This document shows, in pieces, positions 1 to 13,700 of a DNA stretch of 64,000 nucleotides. This DNA comes from Pelecanus crispus (taxonomy: Eukaryota; Chordata; Aves; Pelecaniformes; Pelecanidae): positions 14,715,862-14,779,861 of the forward strand of contig NC_134675.1 of the NCBI RefSeq assembly GCF_030463565.1, read 5' to 3'. Both the position numbers and the translations under genes were made by a program. Positions within the stretch are counted from its first letter, which is position 1; every line of letters starts with the position of its first letter. Below the pieces are notes generated by a model that saw only the letters and a list, made by a program, of their open reading frames with translations, did no database searches and was not told the DNA's origin.

Positions 1-75
1 ATGGCCACTTTCAAGCTACAGCAGTAACTAAACCCAATGAAATACCACAAGAAGTATTTCCTTCTGTACATGATT

Positions 76-81
76 TTTATT
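76..81 (-). terminator. ZFAND5: Poly(A) signal AATAAA, distal
   Basis: An AATAAA hexamer lies on the minus strand about 1.5 kb after the stop codon, close to the left edge of the window. It is a candidate for the long-UTR isoform. Confidence 0.5.
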
Positions 82-1041
82 ATTTACATAATACAACAGA
101 GCATAGATGCTGGTTAGTGTGATTCTGTGCAATAGCTAAGTATGAACTATCTGTACATGTTTGCATCTCTGATAACTAAATTGAAAGAACAAAGTTAAAG
201 CAAAAGCCTGATGCTTTTAATAGCGAACTAAAAAACTAAGACTGAACACTGCAATGTGTCAGAAATGGCATCTTGTGTACATACACAACTATTTACAGAT
301 GAAAAGAGGCATTACTACAACACTAGTCTACACTATACTTGATTATATAAAAACCCCACAAGTTTCATACATCACAAAAAACCCTTCCATTATAACACAG
401 AAGTTATATTGCCAGACAAGCATCAGTGAACTATACTGCCCTTTCTAGTTATTATACAAAGCTGTAGATAAATGGGGCCCATGCAATACACCCAAGAACA
501 CTACAGTCCTACACCCAAGTACAATTAAAAATGATAAAGCAGCCCTCCAAGAGTGGTTCCAGCTCCCACAAGTCTACAGCAGTCATGTTGGGTATGGTTT
601 TCCATACCCAACAATTATTGCATGTGCAATTGTTACATTTAAAACTTTTTTCTTAATTTAAAAAAGCTCCTAATATTCTTTTGAACCCAGAACACACTAA
701 ATTTAAGAAGTACATGAATAAACTGCTCAAATACTTCTGCAGCTTACACAGATGCATGTGTCACTTGATAGAGCTGCTGTGGTATGTCTAAACACACCCA
801 CACATATATAGTTTTTGTTTTGTAAGCAAATCTTAGCACAATATTGTGCTACACAAGATTTTTAGCTATGCAAGGAAAAGCAGACAACTGTTGCAGGCCA
901 GTTCTCAGGTTTCTAACAGGAGATTTCCTTTGGGAAACTATTGTCATGATTCTGAAGTTAATGTAAACTGTTCCAAAATAATTTTCTTCTCATACATATC
1001 TGAGTTTTTCAATTTTTCCTATTGCAATTGTTAAATGACTT

Positions 1042-1047
1042 TTTATT
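1042..1047 (-). terminator. ZFAND5: Poly(A) signal AATAAA, proximal
   Basis: An AATAAA hexamer lies on the minus strand about 530 bases after the ZFAND5 stop codon. It would give the shorter 3' UTR. Confidence 0.55.
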
Positions 1048-1574
1048 AAATATGGCACCAACATTCATCTTACTGGAAGGTAGAGCCCTCTACATGGCTT
1101 ACATTCTGCTGGAAAACAATGGAGTGTGGAAACTAAAAGTAGAACAAGATTTTAAATGATAGAAGTAGACCGCCAACCTTTCTAACATATCTTTCTCCCA
1201 AACAGGCACATAGTCTTTGGCTAGTGTTATACACCTTGAACGTCTCAAAAGGCAGATCTGCTGCAAACACGCAGATAGTATACATCTGTTTGGCACATGT
1301 GAACTAGAGCCTGTCCTCTGCGCATGTGTATTCCTGTGCAGGTTATGATCATCCAATCATATTCTGAGGAGAGCATATACATTTTCAAGGGCTGTATCTA
1401 TCCATTTCTGCCTGTAACAAACACCCAAACATTCTGAAATATCATTAAGACAGACAAGGCTAAAATTAAAACTTTGGAGAAGGGAAAATGGCCATGCATC
1501 TGCTCTTTAATGCTTTCCTAGGGTATATTTAAAATAAAACAAGTAAAAGTCAGTCTTTTCACAAGTAGACTAGT

Positions 1575-1723
1575 TTATATTCTCTGGATTTTTTCAGCCA
1601 CCACAACTGGATTCTCTTTCCTGATTTTTGCTGCAGCTTCTGCTTTGTAATCATATGGGCAGTTATGCTTGTCAGAATAACGGTGAAGTCCACAAAATAA
1701 GTTTCCACATCGGCAATCAAATC
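1575..1723 (-). CDS. ZFAND5: ZFAND5 last coding exon (AN1 finger and C-terminus)
   Basis: This exon is 149 bases long. The acceptor CAG is at 1726-1724. It encodes the rest of AN1 (CRC, C, H, H, C ligands) and the basic tail ending EKIQRI, with the TAA stop at 1577-1575. Confidence 0.95.
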
Positions 1724-4700
1724 CTGTACAAAAAAAGAAAAAGCAACATAACTAGGAAGCTTCAGACTTAAGCAAGCTATAAATTAAGGGCTTAGTCAGT
1801 ACAAAAGGGGGTATATGTGCATCTACTTTAACAAACAGAATAAATGAAATTAGTATTTCCAAATATCAACTCTATGAAGGGATCTAACTATGGATTTTAA
1901 AACAGCAAGGAAGTTTAATGGCTACAGATATTTCAACAAATTTAATCTAGTAAGAGGCAACTAATCATATAGATCTGTTCAGTATTGACAAAGTGCTCTC
2001 ATACCTGTAAGGCCAACCTTCTTTCTGCACATGAAACATCTGTTCTTCTTTGGTTTAGGCAGTTCAGCTTTCTCTTCACTCTGTGAAGTACTAGGTTGAG
2101 AAACTGATGGGCTTGGTTGAGTAACAACTGTTAAAGCAAGCAAAAAAGAAATAAAGGTTATTTTTTTCATTTTCTCGACTTCACTAGCTACTCAGTAGCA
2201 TGCTTGTATTTATTAACAGTTAATTCTCCTCTAAGACCCTGAAGCTCATTGTCTGAAGTTCTAAGCAGAATAGGTATTCTGTTAACTTCCCTTTTATCTC
2301 TACAGAAAACAATCAAGTTTCCCCCACTGTTCCATCATCTAGAAAATACAGGATACCTAGCATTATCACCTGTATACATCCATATAGGTGTAAAGGCTTG
2401 GAAAGGACTCCAGAAGTTCCACATACACACAACATTCAAAGACATATGACCTAGTTTAAATTAATCCAAAACAATAACAATATTGTCACAATTAAAGTTG
2501 TTGAACAGAGGGAATACTTGTGGAAAAGTCAGTAGGAACATATTTTAGAAACAGATGACATTTACATTAATGCTTTTTTGTCATAGTACCAAGTTACTCT
2601 GCCACTATATTTGCAAAGTCAGATGATCTAAAACCTCAGTCAACCAGAGCAGCTAACATTCTTGAGCTTCAAACCACTGATTCTGTGATACATCAAGCAC
2701 ACTACTACAAACCACACAGCTCAAAAGAGCCCTTGTTTCAGACACTTTTTTCAGTAATTTAAAAGAAAAGTACATATTTACATTGGCTATCTGTATCCTT
2801 GTACTATATTCAACCTTAACAATCAAGCAGGTAGAGTCAAAGTTACTTATTTTTCAATTGTCTTTGTCGAACGCTTTTGCTCAAATTTTAGTCACGTTTT
2901 ACTCAAGTTCTCTGCAGGATAAAAATGGGTCCTTTTGTGAACTTCTGTGGATCTGTTAGTTTTCTCTGAAAAATTAATTTTTCATCAATTGTTTTAAAAA
3001 TCATTTTTAATACTTCAATTAGTGCAGAGGAAAGTCAAGGGAGGTGTGTTTGTATACAAACTTTAACACATACAATCCAAGGAGTCAGTTCCTGTTCGGT
3101 TTTCCTGAACACTCAGTTGTATGTTTACATCTATTGTTTTAAAAGATAATGAGCAAACTGTAAAATACACTCCAGAAATAATGATTGAGAAGATAGGCTT
3201 AAAGGACTCATTTGTAACCAACTTTACGCACACAAATAGGATTTCTTAGTTGAGATCCTTTTGGATCAGTAAGCACTGCATTCTGTAAAAAGTGGATTTT
3301 TCCAGACATCATGAACCCCTTATAGTTAACTTTTTATTATCTTTACTATTAATACAATTTTAAAAGAGCAGGTATTTGTATTGTATTCATATGCCTATGT
3401 ATATAACTAACACAAAGCCTCACAGATCCAAGCCCCATTTCATAATTCACTGTAGAAGTTAACAGAGAGCCTCCAGTCAGTAGTTCATATTCCAGATTGT
3501 AAACAAGAATCAGAAGCAACAAACTTTCAGAGGTAACAAGGAACTTTCAGTGCTCATACCCAAACATTTTTATACAGTAAACCAGTATTTTTCTTATACA
3601 ATAACTGTAACAGTCCTAAGGAACAACTCAAACTCTTTACTACTATTATTTTTGACATATTCTATAGGAAGAGTTCAATGTCAACACTATTTTGCTAAGT
3701 CTGAGGATAACAATACCATCCAGTCTTGGATATACAATACTTTTTCTATATTTAAGCATGCTATTGGTAAAAAGCAAAGGTACAGGACTACAATCATTAC
3801 TGCTATTAATACTTTTCAGAGTAGTTTCCACAGCTGCTTTTTTTATATTAGAAAATTTCTTTGTCTTGACAATTAATATTTTCTAGATTAACAGATATAC
3901 TTTAAACTTGTCTTTAAACCCCAAAGAAAGTAGTGTTCAGTATCAGATAATCTAGTTGAGAGCCTGTGACAAAAAAAAAAAAAAAAACCAAAAAACAAAA
4001 AAACACTGACACCACAGTGTAAGCCTGTTGGATACCATACCCCTTAGCTGACAGGCATTAGTTATGGCATTAAGAAATCAACTAAACATCTCCCAAACCA
4101 AGAAGCATGGTCAAGCTCCTTTTAGATTTGTTATATTGCCAGTCTGTTTAAAAAAAGTGCAAATTGTAAACCATATCAGATGAAAAAAAAGGGAACTTTC
4201 CGATTCTCTCCCCTATCCCACTCTGAGGGAGTGAGCAAGCAGCAGTGTGGTGCTTAGCTGCCTACCAGTGTTAAACCACAACAGTCTTTTTTAGCACCCA
4301 ACATGGGGCTCAAAGGGTTTGAGATAATGACAGATTTGATTGGAATATGCTAGATCTAATTTATAGTTGTTGTAGCTGTTTAACTACAGCAGGCTCCTGT
4401 GCTTGCCATGGGGTTTGCTTGCCTTACTGTATATTAGAGTCTAGTGCTTGTTAGTGGCTGCTTTTTGCTTTCACTGCTTGCTGTACTGCTTATCATCTGT
4501 CTTTGCTATGCCTGGAAACATTTTGATAACAGCAATGGCCATACACATGAGCTGGCAGATGGCCAGGGCACTGCTGCTGTACTGGACAGGCTGGAACTCC
4601 AGTGTGAACTCAAGTCAAAGCGATTGTGACCTGTGGATGAGTCCACATGGGAACAGGACACCCCAAAGCATCTGTGGCTGTGGATATGTCTGTGCCACAG

Positions 4701-7700
4701 CAGGTATACCTCTAAAGGGATTGTGGCCCAAGGGTAAGTCCACGCTGGAGAAGGTACACCTCAAAGCATCTGTGGCTGTGGATAAGTCCACAACACAGCA
4801 GGTATGCTCCTGAAGGGACTGTGGCTGTGGATAAGGCCACACTGGAGCACGTACATCTCTGAAGGGATTGCAGCCCATGGATAAGGCCACGCCGGAACAG
4901 GTATACCTCAAAGCAACTGTGGCTGTGGATAAGTCTATGCCACAGCAGGTATACCCCTGAAGAGACTGTGGCTCATAGATAAGGCTCCACTTGGAGCATG
5001 TATAACCCTAAGGGACTGCAGCCCATGGATAAATCCAAGCTGGAGCAGAGGCAAGGGGAGGAGTTCATTGCAATGTACCAGGCCATAGGGTTTAACAAAG
5101 GGACCAGGGGTGAAGACTATAATGGAAATACCTTTAAACTGCTGTAACCTGGGATTTGAGTTGCATGTTATAGGAAGTACTATAGCAGGAACCACCCGAA
5201 CCAATGGAGAACAAACATCACAAGAAGCGGTGCGAGTGCAGCAGTGACCTGATCTGAGCTCACTGAACCATCAAGGCAAAGAGATAGTCCAATACATCAT
5301 TCTGTGTCACAAAAATATTAAAAACAAAAAACCAAATCCATCTAAGGGAAAACATTACCAACTACTACAAGTGTACTTCCTCCTCCATATAAACAAACTG
5401 ACTAGTGTTCACTGCCACAACCAGCAACATGGGAACTAGAAAGCAACGATAATAATCCTAAGTGCAAAGGCCCATTTCCCAAAAGAGCTGCCGAGCAGGA
5501 TCCTTCCCCCACAACTAAAATACATTCCAAAAAGGAAAAGCAGATAACATGCAGAAATGGGCAACTGAAAGGTCCCAAGTCAAGGAGATGGGGCAGGGCC
5601 CCCTAAATCAGAATTAAAGTGTTCAATTTATTTCTCTACACAGATAACACCTGCAGAAAGGAGGTATCCTCCCACTTTTATGCCAGCAGAGTTAGATCTA
5701 ATAATGAGTTTTAATAATGAAGTCCTCAGAGTAGCTTCTGATTAACAGCCAGAACAGGGACAACACCCTTTAACTAAAGCTCACACATCAGAACAAAACC
5801 CCCTTTTTCATCAAACTGTGGCTCAAATGAAATATAAGTTTTAGTTGTTCTGGCATGACATTAAGAGCCAAATTTATCAGATACTATCCTGACAATTGCA
5901 TGTCACAAAAGGCTCCCTCTAGCATACAAGCCAAATCTAACTGGGCAACTACAATGCCATTCCTCAATATATTACATTTATTTTATGCCAGAAATCATAC
6001 TGTGTTAATCAGGCAAAGTACTCCAAGTAATTGCCATGTGACTGCCACGGAATAAATCACTAGACAAAAGCTGAAACAATGGTAGGAAAATGGTTGCTAT
6101 TGTTACCTGCAGACCTCCTTCCTCAGTACCAATAACCCTATTGATATGAAGCAAAGCCTTTTACCACCAGAACATGTTTTATCACCTTAACAGAGTTCCT
6201 GTTGGCATGTAGCCCTCTCCATCACCATGGTTATTTCTCTTGCCAACCATTGGCTCAGGTTACCAGATGAGTTTGTTTCACTTAAATTTTACAAGACCAG
6301 TTCTCCTGCTACAAGGTTAAAAAAACAAACTCAGAAGCAAAAGAAGTTTTCAGAACTAGGCATGACTTTTTTTAATTAATAAAGACAACAATAAGTTAAC
6401 CACAGGTATTGTAAAATGCAGTACCATCAGGAACAACAAAACAGGCACAGGGGATGCCATTCAGAGGGACCTGGACAAGCTCAAGAAGTGGGCCCATGTG
6501 AACCTCATGAGGTTCAACAAGACCAAGTGCAGGGTCCTGCACCTGGGTCAGGGCAACCCCCAGTATCAATACAGGCTGAGGGTGAAGGGATTGAGAGCAG
6601 CCCTGTGGAAAAGGACTTGGGGATACTGGTGGATGAAAAGCTGGACATGAGCCAGCAATGTGCGCTTGCAGCCCAGAAAGCCAACTGTATCCTGGGCTGC
6701 ATGAAAAGAAGCATGGCCAGCAGGTCGAGGGAGGTGATTCTGCCCCTCTACTCTGCTCTGGTGAGACCTCACCTGGAGTACTGCGTCCAGCTCTGGGGTC
6801 CCTAGTACAAGAAGGACATGGACCTGTTAGAGTGGGTCCAGAAGGAGGGCCACAAAAATGATCAGAGGGCTGGAACACCTCTCCTACGAAGAAAGGCTGA
6901 GAGAGCTGGGGTTGTTCAGCCTGGAGAAGAGAAGGCTCCAGGAAGACCTTACTGTGGCCTTTCAGTACTTAAAGAGGGCTTATAAGAAAGATGGAGAAAG
7001 ACTTTTTGCCAGGGCCTGTAGTGACATGACAAGGGGCAGCAGTTTTAAACTGAAAGAGGGCAGATTTAGATTGGACATAAGGAAGAATTTTTTTTTTTTT
7101 TTTTACAATTAACCTGGTAAGACACTGGAACAGGTTGCCCAGAGAAGTTGTGGATGCCCCATCTTTGGAAGTGTTCAAGGTCAGGTTGGACTGGGCTCTG
7201 AGCAACCTGATCTAGTTGAAGATGTCCCTGCTCATTGCAGGGGGGGTTGGACCAGATGATCTTTGGAGGTCCCTTCCAACCCAAACCATTCTATGATCAT
7301 AATTCTGCTAGGATAAGGACCAACATAATCCTAGTATGAGAAGTGCCTGGGAAAAAAAAAAAAAGCACAAATACAAGTGTCACATTGTAAATTTGGGAAG
7401 ATTTACTTCACTCATTCTGAAGATAAGATGCATCTTTAAAGCAGACAGAGGGGGGAACAGCAAGGTCACTGATTGGAAGCAAGCCACAGCATGACAGCTG
7501 TTCAACCTATACACAGAAAGGTCCTACAAACAGAAAGAACAATGCTACTCTGACCCCAAAGTATTAAAGCCACAGTGACTATGAGACTTCTGAAAAAGTA
7601 ATAACCACTGCAATAGCTAGAGTTTCAGAACTGACAGTGGTTTTCTTTACATCAACCAGTATAGCTGGAGCAGTTCATGAAGGACTGTATCCTGTGGGAT

Positions 7701-10700
7701 GGACCCATGCTGCAGCTGGGAAAAAGCACAGGGAGGAAGGAAGAGAGAGGAACTGTTATGAACTGACTGCAACCCTCCATTCCCCCCTGTGTCACTCAGA
7801 AGAGGGAGGAGGTAGAAGAGTCTGGAATAAAAGGAGTGAAATTGAGCCTGGGAAGAAGGGGATAAAAGGAAGGCATTTTTAGCTTTGTCTTTGTTTCTTA
7901 CTATCCTGCTCCTTTTTTTTTTTTTTTTAAATTGGCAATAAATTAAATTATTTTTCCCCCAGTTGAGTCTGTTTTGCCTGTGACTGTAATTAGAAACCCT
8001 GTCCTTGTCTCAACCCACAAGCTTTTCCATCTTATTTTCTTCCCCTGTCCTGCTGAAGAGTGAGAAAACAACTGGGTGGGCATCTGGCAGTCAGCCAAGG
8101 TCAACCCACTACACCTCCCCATATTTGGTAGCCCTTTCTGGTTGCTTTAAAGTAATACCAAGAAGGTTTTTAGAAGCTTCCTCTATACCCAAACAAATTA
8201 TTCAAATTACAACCCTAGCAGTTTAACAAACTGCATTGACTTCCACAGTACTAGGAAGCAGTAAGCATGCCAGTGAAGAGTGAAATGCTTGAGCATAAAA
8301 AAAAAAAAAAGTTGTTTTAAGCATTCTAACTACTTTTACATGAAGGTAATTCAACTCCCACCATGGAAGAACTGGGAAAATTAAAACAGAAGAAGGAATA
8401 AAGGTAATAGACAAAGAGCACCCAAAAGTCATCAGAAAGACATACTGCACTTCTGCAGTATGAGAACTGAAAAATTATACTACAGATTATGTAATCCTTA
8501 CGCTGCACATTAACACAACTGATATAAGTTTGAGTCATTGGAAGTAAGATGGACAGTATTTATTATGCTTTATCAAGCTTGAGAATGAATATTTTATTCT
8601 TCAGAAACTGCAATTGCTATGCTGATCTAGGTACCCATGATAAAAGGCTAAAGAATAAACTGCATTTTTAATTTGATGCCAAAGAACTGGGATAAAACTA
8701 TTCTGCAGCATGTAATTAATCTCCCACATGCCCAACTAACAGGCACACTGAATATTTCTACTCTTATACCAATATAACAGATACCCCTATTTAAGTATCA
8801 CACTCAAATATGGTTTAATTTGGTTACCATCAAGACTTGATGTCTGTTGCACATCTCTCAAAAAGATACAGTAGCATCCTATCAGCAACAAGCACAGGAC
8901 CAGCAGTTGGGTCCTCGGTCTTATTTTTCCAGGTAGACTGCTTCAAGACTTAGAGATTGTTAGTTCCATTTCAGAATTGTTTCAGTCAGGGACATCTACT
9001 CAAGCTACAGCAGACATGGGAAACAGGAAGATAATTTTGAACACAAGACAAAGTTGATATATCTGATGGTTTTATCAACAGCCACAAAGGAACTGTCTAC
9101 AGATAGCACCCACAGTTAAATACTATATCCATGTTTGAAAACAAATTAGAATCAGTTATTAAAACAAGAACCAAGCAATGTAATCGACTTATCTTGATCT
9201 TTCAATATCTCATAAGATAGCTGTCTATTCAGCATCTTACTCAGAATATTATCTGCAACACACACTGTATATATCATAGCTACTGGTTTTATCTATAACA
9301 TAAGTGAGGGCAACCCATAACAGGGTCTCAACCTGCATGTAGGACAGCTGTGGCATTTAACATTAAAATAACTCATCATATTGTCTTGGTAGAGAGCCAA
9401 AAGACAAGTGAACATCAACTCATGAATTCCATTAAACGTCAACTTCCAGGAATGGAAAGGGTAACCTACAATGTGGATGGACTAAGACTGTAAGTTAACA
9501 ATATTTGGGGAAGATTTTTTAATACTCATTTTACATAAGACCATACACATTTCAAGTTCCAGTTCACTTTCTTTATAGGCAGCACTATTCCACAGCTGTG
9601 GCTTCAGAGTGATAACTCACCACACTGCTCCCAAGAACAAGGATATTACTGAGTTAAGAAAAATAATTTTTGATATGCATACTGATACTGATTAAGTCTG
9701 CTGCTGGTTGTACAGGTTGGCAGTGATGAGATTACAGAGAGAAGTCTCTTTTGATTGTTTTAGGACTTCAGGGCACTGGGGCAATTGGTTGCAGGATCGG
9801 GAGCACAGGTACTGTTTTCCTCTATCCCGTCAGAGGCAGGGAAGAATGCTAAATGGAATGGGAAAACTCACCTGATTAACAAGTGGCTCAGAGGCTGGTG
9901 CCATCAGTGGAATTTTGTTTTTTTCAAGCATGGGGAGGTTTACATGGCACCGGGCCTTGCTGGCAACAGATGGAGTTCAGCTATCTCCAAGGGGGAAAAG
10001 GATTCTTGCCCATGAGTTGGCAGGACTCATCAGGAGCGCTTTAAACTAGGTTCAAAGGGGGAAGGGGATAAAACCAGGCTCACTAGAGTGGAGCCCAGGG
10101 GCAGCATGGCAACATTGGGGGTGAAGCCGATAGCCCATCTCAAGTGCATGTACACCAATGCACGCAGCATGGGCAACAAACAGGAGGAGCTGGAAGCCCT
10201 TGTGCAGCAGGATAGCTATGACATAGTCGCCATCACAGAAACATGGTGGGATGAGTCTCATGACTGGAGTGCTGCATTGTATGGCTATAAGTTCTTCAGA
10301 AGGGAAAGGCAAGGAAGGAGAGGCAGTGGGGCATCCCTGTATGTTAGGGAGTGTTTTGACTGCATAGAGCTCGACAGTGGTGATGATAAGGTCGAGTGCT
10401 TATGGGTAAGGATGAGGGGGAAGGCCAACAAGGCAGACGTCCTGCTGGGAGTCTGCTATAGACCACCCAACCAGGATGAAGAGATAGACGAAGCATTCTA
10501 TAAGCAGCTGGCAGAAGTCTCACAATCGCTAGCCCTTGTTCTCGTGGGGGACTTCAACCTGCCAGACAGCTGCTGGAAATACAACACAGCAGAGAAGAAA
10601 CAGTCTCGGAGGTTCCTGGAGTGTGTGGAGGATAACTTCCTGACACAGCTGGTGAGTGAGCCTACCAGGGGAGGTGCCTCGCTTGACCTGCTGTTTACAA

Positions 10701-13700
10701 ACAGAGAAGGACTCATGGGAGATGTCATGGTTGGAGGCCATCTTGGGCTTAGCGACCATGATACGATAGAGTTTTCGATTCTTGGTGAAGTAAGGAGAAG
10801 GGCCAGCATTGTCACCAAGGATGAGGAAAAGCCTAAAGTACTTAATGCCTTCTTTGCCTCTGTCTTTAATAGCCAGACCAGTTATCCCCAGGGCATTCAG
10901 CCCCCTGAGCTGGAAGACAGGGAGCAGAATAAACCCCCCCATAATCCAGGAGGAAGCAGTTAACGACCTGCTACGCCACCTGGATGCTCACAAGTCTATG
11001 GGGCCAGATGGGATCCACCCAAGAGTACTGAGGGAGCTGGCAGAGGAGCTTTTGCCAAGCCACTCTCCATCATCTAGCAGCAGTCCTGGTTAACAGGGGA
11101 GGTCCCTGATGACTGGAGGCTTGTGAATGTGACACCTGTCTACAAGAAGGGCCGGAAGGAGGACCCGGGGAACTACAGCCCTGTCAGCCTGACCTCGGTG
11201 CCGGGGAAGATTATGGAGAGGTTCATCTTGAGTGAACTCAACAGGCATGTGCAGGTCAACCAGGAGAATCAGACCCAGCCAGCATGGGTTTATGAAAGGC
11301 AGGTCCTGCTTGACCAACCTGATCTCCTTCTATGACCTGGTGGCCTGCCTAGTGGATGAGGGAAAAGCTGTGGATGTCATCTACCTGGACTTCAGCAAAG
11401 CCTTTGACACAGTCTCCCACAGCATTCTCCTTGGGAAGCTGGTGGCTCATGGCTTGGATGGGCATACTCTTCACTGGGTAAAAAACTGGTTGGGTGACTG
11501 AGTCCAGAGAGTTGTGGTGAATGGAGTTAAGTCCAGTTGGCAACCGGTCACGAGCGGTGTTCCCCAGGGCTCAGTTTTGGGGCCAGCCTTGTTTAATATC
11601 TTTATCAACGATCTGGATGAGGGGATTGAGTGTGCCCTAAGTAAGTTTGCAGATGACACCAAACTGGGTGGGAGTGTCGATCTGCTGGAGGGTAGGATGG
11701 CCCTGCAGAGGGACCTGGACAGGCTGGATCGATTGGCTGAGGCCAACTGTATGAGGTTTAACAAGGCCAAGTGCCGGGTCCTGCACTTGGGTCACAACAA
11801 CCCCATGCAACTCCACAGGCTTGGGGAAGAGTGGCTGGAAAGCTGCCTGGCTGAAAAGGACCTGGGGGTGCTGGTTGACAGCCGGCTGAACATGAGCCAG
11901 CAGTGTGGCCAAGTGGCCAAGAAGGCCAACAGCATCCTGGCTTGTATCAGGAATAGTGGGGCCAGCAGGAGCAGGGAGGTGATTGTCCCCCTGTACTCGG
12001 CCCTGGTGAGGCCGCACCTCAAATACTGTGTCCAGTTTTGGGCCCCTCAATACAAGAAAGACATTGAGGTGCTGGAGCGTGTTCAGAGAAGGGCAACAAA
12101 GCTGGTGAAGGGTCTGGAGCACAGGCCTTATGAGGAGCAGCTGAGGGAACTGGGGTTGTTTAGTCTGGAGAAGAGGAGGCTGAGGGGAGACCTTATTGCT
12201 CTCTACAACTACCTGAAAGGAGGTTGTAGTGAGGTGGGTGTTGGTCTCTTCTCTGAAGTAGTTAGCAATAGGACGAGAGGAAATGGCCTCAAGCTGCGCC
12301 AGGGGAGGTTTAGGTTGGAAATTAGGAAAAATTTCTTCACGGAAAGGGTAGTCAAGCATTGGAACAGGCTGCCCAAAGAGGTGGTGGAGTCACCATCCCT
12401 GGAAGCGTTCAAAAAACGGGTAGACGTGGCACTTCAGGACATGGTTTAGTCTAGTCTACCCTTAATTGGTTTAGTGTGGACTTGGTAATGTTAGGTTAAT
12501 GGTTGGACTGGATGATCTTAAAGGTCTTTTCCAACCTAAACAATTCTATGATTCTATGTCTGGAAACACTTACAGACCTGATGGGAGACTCAATCAGAAA
12601 GGTAGTGACCCTCAAAAGCAAAAAAAAGAAAAGCTAGAAATATGCTATGATTTGATACAATATGATTATTTAAACATACTTTTTTTCAGAACAGTTTGGT
12701 TTTAGCGCTCAATATGTAAATCGGCTCTCTTGTATGGATGTTTTATTGCTACTTAAAAACCTGCTGAAACAAAACAGGTTTCTTAAAAGCCTCTACTATG
12801 TCTCAGTAACTTCGTAATGGTATTGTTCTGATATAATAATCAACACAAGGAAAGTAAGGAGTTAGATAAGGGGTTTTTGCATTTAATTCCTGTAAATTAG
12901 CATGGAAAAAAGCACACATATGAACAATATCTCTAGAATGCTTCAGGTATATTCTGACTTTGGTCAAGACTAGACTAGAATTCAATCCTTAATTAAAAAG
13001 TATATAAGCATATCAAAAGCCTATAAAATGCATGATATAACTAATGCCCAATTATGAACTGGAGTTTTGATATAAAGGTCTTTATATTTCACTGACTTGT
13101 AAACAGTTCATCAGGTAAGTAACTGGACTGAACACATGCCACAATTCAGTTACAAAACTACAAGCAGCACGAAAATTGAACTAAGAAATTACAAGTTACA
13201 ACAAAATATATCATGTTAGACATCTAAATTACAACCAACTAGGCTGGTTACAGCTGTCATGCCTTTCTCCCTTCAAATGCTAAGGTATGATTAATTGCCT
13301 TCAGACCCGATTTGTTCTGAATGAGAATCCAGGTTACAACCTCAACCTGGGAAAAACAAAAGCAAAACAAGCCTGTTAAAGCTTCATTTTTGTCAACTTC
13401 AGAATTTTCTAGAATCAGATGCTTATATCTCAACAGGAAGTAAGTATATTTTTAGTCCACAGACTCAAAGCCAATTGTCCAGACTTAACTATTTAGAACT
13501 TTCTGGCTTGCAGAAGAGAATGAGCCTTCATAGTGCCGAAGACCTTAAAAAAACAAACAAACAAAAACCCCAACAACAACAAAAAAACAAACCACAAAAA
13601 AAAAAAAGACCTACTTTGCTTGAAGGCTAGATTGTTTGTTCCTGACCTACCATCTGATAGACAGTTATGAAATTCAGTTACCAGGGTGAGACTACACATA

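Larger units (their letters stand above)
1..1574 (-). other. ZFAND5: ZFAND5 3' UTR
   Basis: This AT-rich sequence follows the ZFAND5 stop codon, and no other gene is visible in it. Two AATAAA hexamers lie on the minus strand (1047-1042 and 81-76). The UTR is therefore probably alternatively polyadenylated, with about 0.5 kb or 1.5 kb of UTR, and the longer form may end just inside or beyond the window. The extent is inferred from the poly(A) signals. Confidence 0.7.

Noticed and set aside
1979-2170. ATG at 2170 as a ZFAND5 start
   Set aside because: The sequence between it and 2127 is intron, with a clear acceptor at 2130-2128. The true start is at 17224.
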